Below are positions 1-6,011 of a stretch of 7,856 bases of DNA, in pieces. This DNA is from Deltaproteobacteria bacterium (GTDB lineage: Bacteria > Desulfobacterota > Desulfobacteria > C00003060). The stretch is from positions 1 through 7,856 of the forward strand of contig DAOUWN010000082.1 in assembly GCA_030667105.1 (NCBI GenBank), given 5' to 3'. The notes under the pieces are model-generated. The model was given only the letters and a program-made list of their open reading frames with translations, searched no databases and had not been told where the DNA came from. A program made the translations under genes and the position numbers. Each line of letters begins with the position of its first letter. Position 1 is the first letter of the stretch.

Positions 1-963
1 AAGATTGCGCTATATTGGTGTTCAAGCTGCGGCGGCTGCGAGGAATCGGTCATTGATTTGGCAGAGGATCTCTTAACGGTTGCCGCGGCCGTAGATATTG
101 TGTTTTGGCCTGTAGCCCTCGATTTCAAGTATAAAGATGTTGTCGCCATGAATGATGGCGAGATTACGGCAACGTTGATCAATGGCGCCATCAGGACGGG
201 TGAACAAGAACATATGGCCAAAATAATGAGAAAAAAATCGAGATTGCTGATAGCCCACGGAAGTTGTGCCCATCTTGGCGGGGTCGTGGGTCTGGCCAAT
301 TTTTATCAACGTGAAGACTTGCTGAGCCGCATATACCAAGAGGTTCCCACGACAAACAATCCTCAGGGAATCTTGCCACAACCCGAAACCATAGAATCTG
401 GGAGAAAAATAAAACTGCCGGATTTCCATGATACCGTCAAGGCCTTGGACCAGGTCGTAGAAGTGGATTACTATATCCCAGGTTGCCCGCCAACGCCAGA
501 GCTCATCAAAGAGGCCATGATGATGGTCCTGGAGAACAGGCTCCCCCCAAGGGGAAGCGTATTGGCGGGGAAAAAGGCCCTTTGCGACACATGCCCTCGA
601 ATAGATAGCAAGCCCGAAAAATTACGGATAAAAAAGTTCAAACGAGTCTATGAAACGGAATGGGACCCTGAAAAGTGTTTTCTGGACGAGGGTATTATCT
701 GCCTTGGCCCTGCCACCAGGGGTGGTTGCAATGCAAGGTGCATCAATGCCAACATGCCCTGTCGAGGTTGCTTTGGGCCCACAGACAACGTGAGGGACCA
801 GGGCGCAAAATCTTCCTCATTCCTCGCATCCATCATCGACGTCACAGACAAAGAAGCGTTGAAGAAAACCGCAGATTCCATTCCTGACCCTGGCGGACTA
901 TTCTACAGGTATGGCCTCGCCTCATCCATATTGAAGGGGAAACTGACCCCGAAGAGCTCATGA
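1..963 (+). CDS. mvhG: [NiFe] hydrogenase small subunit, MvhG-like (group 3c), 5'-truncated
   Basis: This is the electron-transferring small subunit of a cytoplasmic F420-non-reducing, heterodisulfide-reductase-linked [NiFe] hydrogenase. It relays electrons from the Ni-Fe site through iron-sulfur clusters. The frame is open from base 1 and starts with KIALYWCSSCGGCEES, so probably only a few N-terminal residues are missing; 320 codons are visible. Numbering from base 1, the proximal-cluster cysteines are the CGGC pair C10/C13, C89 (GSCAHLGG) and C162 (PGCPPTPE). A C-terminal Cys-rich part has C195/C198 (CDTC), C226, C234, C243, C247, C254 and C257, enough for two further clusters. There is no Tat signal, which fits a cytoplasmic group 3 enzyme. 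An extra Cys (C7) precedes CGGC. The stop overlaps the large-subunit start (ATGA), suggesting translational coupling. The family is clear. The exact subgroup (Mvh versus other group 3 enzymes) is inferred from memory of family sequences. Confidence 0.92.
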   Translation, partial: KIALYWCSSCGGCEESVIDLAEDLLTVAAAVDIVFWPVALDFKYKDVVAMNDGEITATLINGAIRTGEQEHMAKIMRKKSRLLIAHGSCAHLGGVVGLANFYQREDLLSRIYQEVPTTNNPQGILPQPETIESGRKIKLPDFHDTVKALDQVVEVDYYIPGCPPTPELIKEAMMMVLENRLPPRGSVLAGKKALCDTCPRIDSKPEKLRIKKFKRVYETEWDPEKCFLDEGIICLGPATRGGCNARCINANMPCRGCFGPTDNVRDQGAKSSSFLASIIDVTDKEALKKTADSIPDPGGLFYRYGLASSILKGKLTPKSS

Positions 964-2429
964 GCAAACGAATTACCATTGACCCCATAACTAGGTTGGA
1001 AGGACACGGAAAGATTGATATCTTTCTTGACAACAAAAGCGACGTGGAGCGTGTTTATTTTCAAGTCTCCGAACTGAGGGGCTTCGAGAAGTTTTGTGAA
1101 GGCCGGGCAGCAGAGGAAATGCCCACCCTGACACAAAAGATTTGTGGGGTGTGTCCCACGGCCCACCATACGGCGTCAAGCAAGGCACTGGATGATCTGT
1201 TCGGGGTTGAGCCGCCGCCTGCGGCAAGAAAGCTCAGAGAGCTCATGTATAATGCCTTCATGTTTGAAGACCATCTTTTGCATTTTTATTTTCTGGGGGG
1301 GCCTGATTTAATCGTGGGTCCCATGGCGCCAAGGGCCAAAAGGAATATTCTCGGCGTCATAGACAAAGTGGGCGTCGAAATGGGAAAAAAGGTCATTGAT
1401 ATTCGGAAACGGGTACGGGGCGTCAACGCATTAGTTAGCGGAAGCGCCCTTTATCCTGTTTGCGGGCTTCCAGGCGGCGTTTCAAAGGCCATAACCGAAG
1501 AGGACAGGGCTGAGATACAGAATGTGACAAAAGACGCAGTGGAATTCGCCAAACTTACATTGAATATCTTCGATGATGTGGTGCTAAATCATAAGGGGTT
1601 GGCTAAGTGGCTCACGAGTGACGTTTTCTGCCATAGAACCTACTACATGGGTCTAGTCGATGATCATGGCAGGGTCAATTTTTATGACGGGGACATCCGG
1701 GTGGTTGATCCCAACGGCAAGGAGTTTGTCAAATTCGAGGCAAAAGACTATTTGAAACATCTGGAGGAACGGGTTGAACCGTGGAGCTATCAGAAGATAC
1801 TCTATTTGAAAAACATCGGCTGGAAGGGATTCATCGATGGACAGGATAGCGGAGTTTACAGGGTCGGCCCTCTTGCCCGCCTGAATGCCTCTGAAGGAAT
1901 GGCCACCCCCCTAGCCCAGGCTGAATATGAAATGATGTTCCATGCGTTAGGTGGAAAACCTGTACATAACACCTTGGCCTACCATTGGGCCAGGCTTATC
2001 GAGGTTTTATACGCAGCAGAAAGAATGGACGAACTTGCCAGAGATGGGGAAATTACCAGTCCCAAGATACGCAATCTTCCTAATCAAACCCCTAAAGAAG
2101 GCGTCGGTGTCTGCGAGGCGCCGAGAGGAACGCTTTTTCATCACTATGAAAGCGACGAGAAGGCAATCGTAGAGAAGTTGAACCTCTTGGTCGCCACTCA
2201 GAACAACGCCGCAGCCATTTGCATGTCGATTGAAAAGGCTGCTCGGGCCGCCATAAAAGGCGGCGACATTTCCGATGGCAGATTGAATGTGGTAGAGATG
2301 GCCTTTCGAGCCTATGATCCTTGCCTTGCTTGTGCCACTCACTGCCTCCCGGGCAAAATGCCGACGATGGTCCATGTCTATGATAGGGAAAAAACCGATA
2401 AAGGGCATTGCAGAACTCCGCAGTCCTGA
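960..2429 (+). CDS. mvhA: [NiFe] hydrogenase large (catalytic) subunit, MvhA-like (group 3c)
   Basis: This is the catalytic subunit that binds the Ni-Fe(CN)2CO centre and interconverts H2 with protons and electrons. Both ligand motifs are present. The N-terminal one is KICGVCPTAHH, with C62, C65 and H69. The C-terminal one is DPCLACATH, with C455, C458 and H461. The N-terminal RLEGHGKI motif (residues 12-19) is also typical. The length of 489 residues suits the family. It begins with the ATG of an ATGA overlap with the small subunit. After H461 a 28-residue tail follows (CLPGKMP...). In most [NiFe] hydrogenases a HyaD/HycI-type protease removes such a tail after this His or Arg; whether this one is cleaved cannot be seen here. 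The last roughly 15 codons follow a six-A run (2389-2394) where an indel would give a longer tail (see findings). MvhD and Hdr partners would be expected upstream, outside the window. Confidence 0.95.
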   Translation: MSKRITIDPITRLEGHGKIDIFLDNKSDVERVYFQVSELRGFEKFCEGRAAEEMPTLTQKICGVCPTAHHTASSKALDDLFGVEPPPAARKLRELMYNAFMFEDHLLHFYFLGGPDLIVGPMAPRAKRNILGVIDKVGVEMGKKVIDIRKRVRGVNALVSGSALYPVCGLPGGVSKAITEEDRAEIQNVTKDAVEFAKLTLNIFDDVVLNHKGLAKWLTSDVFCHRTYYMGLVDDHGRVNFYDGDIRVVDPNGKEFVKFEAKDYLKHLEERVEPWSYQKILYLKNIGWKGFIDGQDSGVYRVGPLARLNASEGMATPLAQAEYEMMFHALGGKPVHNTLAYHWARLIEVLYAAERMDELARDGEITSPKIRNLPNQTPKEGVGVCEAPRGTLFHHYESDEKAIVEKLNLLVATQNNAAAICMSIEKAARAAIKGGDISDGRLNVVEMAFRAYDPCLACATHCLPGKMPTMVHVYDREKTDKGHCRTPQS

Positions 2430-2440
2430 TAAATCGGGAC
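2423..2440 (+). other. RNA hairpin across the large-subunit stop codon
   Basis: The arms GTCCTGAT and ATCGGGAC are separated by only AA. They pair over eight positions if one U-G pair is allowed, although the innermost pair must open to form a loop. The stop codon TGA (2427-2429) sits in the left arm. No T-run follows (the next bases are GGGGAATG), so it is a poor intrinsic terminator. It may act as an mRNA stability or processing element between mvhA and the tusA-like gene. Confidence 0.35.
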
Positions 2441-2484
2441 GGGGAATGCACTCGCTTTTGCGGTTCAACTGTAGGATTTCATGT

Positions 2485-2496
2485 AAGGGGAGGTGA
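2485..2496 (+). promoter_or_regulatory. Strong ribosome binding site that fixes the tusA start
   Basis: The sequence AAGGGGAGGTGA contains GGAGGTGA, an eight-base complement to the 16S rRNA 3' end. Its GGAGG core ends five bases before ATG 2499. The in-frame GTG at 2493 lies inside this site, so it is unlikely to be the start. ATG 2499 is therefore preferred, giving 74 rather than 76 residues. Confidence 0.8.
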
Positions 2497-2498
2497 CT

Positions 2499-2723
2499 AT
2501 GGCAGTGGAAGTCTTAGATACCCTTGGTCAGAAGTGCCCTCAGCCGATCCTTAAGATCGCCGTGAAGGCCCCGGATATGAAACACGGTGATATTTTGGAG
2601 GTATTGGGAGACTGTCCTACCTTTGAGAAAGATGTGCGCACTTGGTGTGAGCGGCTGGGCAAAGTCTTCCTTTCCATAAAGGATGAAGGGGGAAACAAGA
2701 AGAGGATCCAGATACAGTTTTAG
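2499..2723 (+). CDS. tusA: TusA/SirA-family sulfur carrier protein
   Basis: This is a 74-residue cytoplasmic protein of the TusA (SirA/YeeD) fold, normally about 75-80 residues long. The diagnostic motif LGQKCPQPILK near the N-terminus carries the CPxP cysteine that holds a persulfide in TusA proteins. The middle has the usual hydrophobic strand followed by GDCPTFEKDVRTWCER; the final C-terminal strand is KKRIQIQF. Family members pass sulfane sulfur between desulfurases, DsrE-type proteins, rhodaneses or Hdr-like complexes. The gene follows the hydrogenase genes by 69 bases and has a strong Shine-Dalgarno site, so co-transcription is likely. Two further Cys (in GDC and TWC) are present besides the active one. 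The symbol marks the family, not proven orthology to E. coli tRNA-thiolation TusA. The context suggests a role in sulfur or redox metabolism instead. Confidence 0.88.
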   Translation: MAVEVLDTLGQKCPQPILKIAVKAPDMKHGDILEVLGDCPTFEKDVRTWCERLGKVFLSIKDEGGNKKRIQIQF

Positions 2724-2813
2724 AAAGCACATCCTCGCAAAGGGCGCACAGCAATGGTTTTCTCTGCCCCGTTGGGTTGGCAGGGGCGCTGTCGTTGAAT
2801 AGGAGTATCAGAG

Positions 2814-5540
2814 GTGAAAAAGAAGGTGAAATGCTGGGAATTCTTTCGCTGTGACGAGGAGGAATGTCCGGTTTTCAAGTCAAAGGAGCTGAATTGCTGG
2901 CTCATTCCAGGTACCCATTGTCGAAATGAGATCCAGGGAAAATTCCTGGAAAAGATCGAGATGTGCCTTGAATGCGAGCCCTTTAGAGCGAACATAGATG
3001 TCGATTCCATAGAAGAGACCTTAAAGGTTGTCAATGAACAACTCACAGAATTCAGGCATATGGTTGACGAGCGAGATAGGGAGTTGGAAGGCATCAGTAT
3101 GGAGCTGGCTCTAGGCTTGTCGGAGGTCTTTGAGGCGTTAAAAAAGATATCTTCAGGTGATCCTGAAGTCAGGATGCCCGAAATCTCAGAACTCGGTTTG
3201 ATTACGAAGCTAAAACATATGGTCAACCTGACCGCCGAAAACCTCGCAGAAATCGTCGATCTATCCCACGAGTTTGCCATCGGCCTTGCTGAGCACTTCG
3301 ATGTATTGCATAGGGTCTCACAAGGTGACCTGATAGCGCGGGTATCTGGCACTTCACAGGTAGACCTATTGGAATCCCTGAAAAAAGTAACCAACGAGAT
3401 GATTCACAATGTATCCAGAGAAATCAGTGATCGCAAGCGGGCAGAGGGGGCATTGCGGGAGAGTGAAGAGCGGTTTAGACAGATAGCAGCCCTGTCTCCC
3501 TTTCCAATCTCTATCATCGACTCAGACGGACGATACTTGTACTTGAACGAGAAATTTACCGAGGTTTTTGGCTACACACCGGAGGATATCCCCACTGGAA
3601 TGGATTGGTTTTACAAGGCCTATCCAGATCCGGAGTACCGACGGGAAGTCTTGTCAGACTGGAAATGTGAGTTGGGCAAATCGGGAGCGTTCGAATTCAG
3701 GCTTCGAGAGTTCAAGGTCACCTGCAAGGACGGAACAGTGCGGGACATCGTCTTTAGACCCGTGGCCATGGACAACGGGAAACAGTTTATTACTTATGAA
3801 GACCTCACCAAGCGCAAGCAGGCGGAGGAGGCGTTGCGGGAGTCGGAACAGAAATACCGAACGATCTTCGAACTAGCGGCAAGTTCAATTGTGCTTGTTG
3901 ATAAAGAGACAGGTGCGTTGGTGGAATTCAACAAAAGGGCGCATGAAAACCTCGGGTTTACTCACGAGGAATTCGAACAGCTCAAGATAGCCGACTTTGA
4001 AGTTGTAGAGAGACCTGAGGAAGTCCTGAGCCACATCAAGAAAATCACCAAGGAGGGGGCCGATAGATTTGAAACTAGACATAGGACAAAGAGTGGAGAG
4101 ATACGAGATGTCTACGTGAGTAGCAGGACAATTACCATAGATGGGAAGGACTACGTTCAGAGCATATGGCGGGACATTACCGAGCTTAAGCGGACGGAGG
4201 CAAGGGTTGCGGAAATGTTCAGGGAGATCAAGAAAGGCCATGATGATCATTTGTCGGTTCTCAATATGCTGCGTCTGGGGATTGCAACATTAGACCGGGG
4301 CGGCCGTGTCACATTTCTCAACCAGACCGCCCAGCACCTTATTGGAAAGAGTCTAACGGCGGTCTTGGGAAGTCATTGGGAAGCGTTATTCCATTTCAAT
4401 GCCCATGACAAAGCCCGGCTAAAGGATATGTTGAGGCATCCCCGTAAAGCAAGAAGGAGGTTGCAAACTCAAGTCGAATTTCAGGAAGGGCGGCGTTATT
4501 GGATGGACATCGAAGTGCAATACGACCCCCGCACGCCAGCCAGAAGAATTTTCTTTTTCTACGATATGTCTGAAGTCTACGATTTGCGGCGCATGCTTGA
4601 AGATAAGGCGCAATTTCATGATCTTGTAGGAAAAAGCAAGCCTATGCAGGCTATATACCAGCGCATCCAAGAGGCCTCCAAGGTGGATTGGACTGCCCTG
4701 ATCGAGGGCGAGACAGGAACGGGCAAGGAACTGGTGGCACGAGCCATGCATTTTTCAAGCCATCGAAAGAATAAGCCCTTCATCGCAGTGAACTGCGCCG
4801 GGCTGGCCGATTCATTACTGACCAGCCAGTTGTTCGGTCATAAACGAGGTGCTTTTACCGGAGCAGTTGAGGATCACAAAGGTTTTTTTGAGGTTGCCAA
4901 CGGAGGGACACTCCTTCTGGACGAGATTGGCGATATTTCTAAGAATATGCAGACCAGTCTACTTCGGGTCCTTGAAGAAAAGGAGATCACACGACTGGGT
5001 GAATCCAAGCCTCGAAAGATAGATGTTCGGGTCTTGGCCTCAACCCATCGGGATCTAAGTCAAGAAGCTGCAAAGGGCAATTTTCGCCCTGACCTGCTTT
5101 ATCGGATCCGAATTGCCAGGATCAAACTTCCCCTGCTGCGCGAGCGCCGTGAGGACATCCCTCTGCTTGTTGCATCCTTCCTGGGCCAAAGCCGTGCGGC
5201 TACTGGAAAGCCTGTCAAGGACGTGAGCAGTGCGGCCATGAGGATACTCCTGCAACACGATTGGCCCGGAAATGTGCGTGAACTGAAAAGCGCCATCGAT
5301 TTTGCCACCCTCCACTGCAAAGGATCGGTCATTAACGCCGAAAACTTCCCGCCTGAAATAGTCTACTCAAGGTATCCTCGACCACCCGCCAGCGACGCGA
5401 ACCAGGACGAGAAACAACGCGTGCTGGCCGCGCTGGAGACTGCAAGAGGAAATCGTACGGCTGCGGCTAGCCGCCTTGGCATAAGCCGCGCCACACTATA
5501 CCGTCGTCTAGCACGCCTTGACATCAAGTTCGTCAAATAG
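2814..5540 (+). CDS. Sigma-54 activator with two-CW Cys-rich head, duplicated HAMP-like region, three PAS domains, AAA+ and Fis HTH
   Basis: This is a 908-residue bacterial enhancer-binding protein. The start is GTG 2814, eight bases after AGGAG (2801-2805). Residues 1-58 form a Cys-rich head with CW at 7-8 and 28-29 plus C13, C18, C36, C51 and C54, matching the 'two-CW' type that probably binds metal or an Fe-S cluster. Two HAMP-like repeats start at S95 and S151 (both with a GL..F..L...S.GD pattern). PAS-type domains lie at about 217-338, 344-460 and 480-590. The AAA+ domain (about 603-835) has Walker A GETGTGKE (632-639), an intact GAFTGA sigma-54 contact loop (679-684), Walker B LLLDE (700-704), an arginine-rich sensor region near 763-779 and WPGNVREL (from 817). 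A Fis-type HTH covers about 866-905. No membrane segment is visible, so it is probably a cytoplasmic sensor. Its position after hydrogenase and tusA suggests control of redox genes; the signal sensed is unknown. Confidence 0.93.
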   Translation: MKKKVKCWEFFRCDEEECPVFKSKELNCWLIPGTHCRNEIQGKFLEKIEMCLECEPFRANIDVDSIEETLKVVNEQLTEFRHMVDERDRELEGISMELALGLSEVFEALKKISSGDPEVRMPEISELGLITKLKHMVNLTAENLAEIVDLSHEFAIGLAEHFDVLHRVSQGDLIARVSGTSQVDLLESLKKVTNEMIHNVSREISDRKRAEGALRESEERFRQIAALSPFPISIIDSDGRYLYLNEKFTEVFGYTPEDIPTGMDWFYKAYPDPEYRREVLSDWKCELGKSGAFEFRLREFKVTCKDGTVRDIVFRPVAMDNGKQFITYEDLTKRKQAEEALRESEQKYRTIFELAASSIVLVDKETGALVEFNKRAHENLGFTHEEFEQLKIADFEVVERPEEVLSHIKKITKEGADRFETRHRTKSGEIRDVYVSSRTITIDGKDYVQSIWRDITELKRTEARVAEMFREIKKGHDDHLSVLNMLRLGIATLDRGGRVTFLNQTAQHLIGKSLTAVLGSHWEALFHFNAHDKARLKDMLRHPRKARRRLQTQVEFQEGRRYWMDIEVQYDPRTPARRIFFFYDMSEVYDLRRMLEDKAQFHDLVGKSKPMQAIYQRIQEASKVDWTALIEGETGTGKELVARAMHFSSHRKNKPFIAVNCAGLADSLLTSQLFGHKRGAFTGAVEDHKGFFEVANGGTLLLDEIGDISKNMQTSLLRVLEEKEITRLGESKPRKIDVRVLASTHRDLSQEAAKGNFRPDLLYRIRIARIKLPLLRERREDIPLLVASFLGQSRAATGKPVKDVSSAAMRILLQHDWPGNVRELKSAIDFATLHCKGSVINAENFPPEIVYSRYPRPPASDANQDEKQRVLAALETARGNRTAAASRLGISRATLYRRLARLDIKFVK
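3432..3467 (+). repeat. PAS-linker coding repeat, copy 1 of 2
   Basis: This stretch encodes RKRAEGALRESE just before the first PAS domain. A related stretch at 3813-3848 encodes RKQAEEALRESE before the second PAS domain. By my count 29 of 36 bases match, including GCGGGAG. The copies are 381 bases (127 codons) apart. This fits duplication of a PAS-plus-linker unit or strong constraint on a signalling helix. Confidence 0.6.
3813..3848 (+). repeat. PAS-linker coding repeat, copy 2 of 2
   Basis: This is the second copy of the linker described at 3432-3467. It encodes RKQAEEALRESE at the junction between PAS domains 1 and 2 of the 908-residue regulator. Linkers of this ALRESEERFR type are common between PAS domains, where they form signalling helices. 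Confidence 0.6.
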
Positions 5541-5559
5541 CCCTGCCATCTTTCAAGAG

Positions 5560-5575
5560 TGTCTCGCACGAGACA
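5560..5575. promoter_or_regulatory. Perfect dyad TGTCTCG-CA-CGAGACA, candidate enhancer site
   Basis: The seven-base arms are perfectly complementary around a two-base centre. The dyad has the overall form TGT-N10-ACA, the pattern known for NifA-type enhancer sites, and its size suits a dimeric Fis-type HTH. Its centre is about 153 bp upstream of the predicted sigma-54 start site near 5721, a normal enhancer distance. It begins 20 bases after the stop of the 908-residue activator. Which protein binds it is not shown by the sequence. Confidence 0.55.
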
Positions 5576-5581
5576 GTGGTG

Positions 5582-5620
5582 AGACACATAATGAGACAAG
5601 TTTTGTCTCATTATGCGTCT
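5582..5620. promoter_or_regulatory. Long inverted repeat, candidate second enhancer site or hairpin
   Basis: The 18-base left arm AGACACATAATGAGACAA and the right arm 5603-5620 match at 17 of 18 positions around the three-base spacer GTT. The inner part carries GAGACA and TGTCTC, the same hexamers as the dyad at 5560-5575. GAGACA begins at 5570, 5581 and 5593, so copies recur every 11-12 bp, about one helical turn. In RNA it would be a very stable hairpin and could end or protect the transcript of the upstream gene, but no U-run follows (the next bases are GTCGG). A DNA operator or enhancer is my preferred reading because the hexamer also occurs outside the hairpin. Confidence 0.6.
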
Positions 5621-5693
5621 GTCGGATTTAATAACCATCAAGAGCAAAAAGAGCAACAATAGAATATCAACATGTTAGGCTCAGAGCCCATCT

Positions 5694-5710
5694 TTGGCAT
5701 TGTCTTTGCA
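5694..5710 (+). promoter_or_regulatory. Sigma-54 (-24/-12) promoter
   Basis: The sequence TTGGCATTGTCTTTGCA matches the YTGGCAYGRNNNTTGCW consensus with one mismatch, T for G after TGGCAY. GG (5696-5697) and GC (5708-5709) are separated by exactly ten bases. The predicted start site is near 5721. The direction is toward the second activator gene. Dyad enhancer candidates lie 100-160 bp upstream, which strengthens the call. Confidence 0.68.
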
Positions 5711-5721
5711 CTAGGTATAAT
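5694..5721 (+). promoter_or_regulatory. Overlapping sigma-70-type promoter
   Basis: TTGGCA at 5694-5699 (five of six bases of TTGACA) and a perfect TATAAT at 5716-5721 are separated by 16 bp. The -35 box uses the same bases as the -24 element of the sigma-54 promoter. The two polymerase forms would compete for the site and start within a few bases of each other (about 5721 versus 5728). I cannot tell which is used. Confidence 0.5.
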
Positions 5722-5910
5722 ATCAGAGATTGTTGGGGGGCATGACGAAGGGATGATTCCTTGATCATGTGGGATCAAACACCAAACGAATCAAGACAAT
5801 GTTCAACACTTCCCTTGGACTGAAGAAGCCAAAGACTGTCTGTATCGCTACTTAGCCCGTGAGCCTGGAGCGTCAACGCTACCTACTGTTCTCAGCAGCT
5901 TTCTTTTTTT
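5722..5910 (+). ncRNA. Candidate small RNA or long leader between the two activators
   Basis: A good promoter at 5694-5721 is followed by about 290 bases without a convincing gene. Within it are a hairpin TTGATC-N6-GATCAA (5761-5778), a tight dyad AGCGT-CA-ACGCT (5869-5880), and a hairpin with a T-rich end at 5883-5910. Together these could delimit an RNA of about 185-190 bases. The alternative is an untranslated leader of the 507-residue activator gene with attenuation. I do not recognise a known RNA family (it is not tmRNA or SRP RNA by inspection). A frame at 5765-5929 encodes a stretch containing FPWTEEAKDCLYRYLAREPG, but it has no start codon. Confidence 0.28.
5883..5910 (+). terminator. 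Possible rho-independent terminator with T7 run
   Basis: CTACTG (5883-5888) and CAGCAG (5893-5898) pair at five of six positions around the loop TTCT. They are followed by CTTTC and seven T (5904-5910). The T-run is strong, but the stem is short and has one mismatch. It would end transcripts from the promoter at 5694-5721 before the 507-residue gene. Confidence 0.38.
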
Positions 5911-5959
5911 ACCCTGCCGCCGCGCCTCTTGACCTTCTTGTTATTGCCCATGTCTTGGC

Positions 5960-5990
5960 ATAAAGGCCGCCCCGGTGCCTTATAGTTTTT
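5960..5990 (+). terminator. Possible terminator or attenuator just before the second activator
   Basis: ATAAAGGC (5960-5967) and GCCTTAT (5977-5983) pair over seven base pairs with one bulged A. The loop is GC-rich and TTTTT follows at 5986-5990. The run ends 21 bases before ATG 6012, so a transcript from 5721 would have to read through it to express the regulator. That makes an attenuator possible. The same bases also resemble a weak sigma-54 promoter: TTGGCA at 5955-5960 with GG-N10-GC spacing, but a poor -12 half. Confidence 0.38.
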
Positions 5991-6011
5991 CTTCAAAGAA
6001 GGTAGACAGCC

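Noticed and set aside
2389..2395. AAAAAAC as a programmed -1 frameshift site
   Set aside because: The heptamer is not in the phase (X XXY YYZ) required relative to the mvhA frame.
2007..2468. Minus-strand open frames of 153 and 119 codons opposite the mvhA 3' end
   Set aside because: They are shadows of the conserved hydrogenase frame, with no domain or independent start signals.
2766..2787. GCCCC...GGGGC inverted repeat as a terminator after tusA
   Set aside because: It has only five pairs with a 12-base loop, and no T-run follows.
2777..2793. TTGGCAGGGGCGCTGT as a sigma-54 promoter before the 908-residue gene
   Set aside because: The -24 half fits, but the -12 half lacks the GC at the required ten-base spacing.
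2720..3394. A 224-codon open frame on the minus strand opposite the N-terminal half of the 908-residue regulator
   Set aside because: It is antisense to a well-supported gene, its product is Ser/Phe-rich low-similarity sequence typical of reverse-frame shadows, and it has no recognisable domain.
5363..5659. Minus-strand 98-codon frame covering the HTH end and the dyad cluster
   Set aside because: It is opposite the conserved Fis HTH coding region, and the product is Arg/Leu-rich without a recognisable family.
5765..5929. Open stretch containing FPWTEEAKDCLYRYLAREPG, faintly reminiscent of PCP_red-type 'WTEEA' domains
   Set aside because: There is no start codon in frame after the stop at 5762-5764, it ends in a low-complexity stretch, and the resemblance is only a few residues. 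It is at best a gene remnant.
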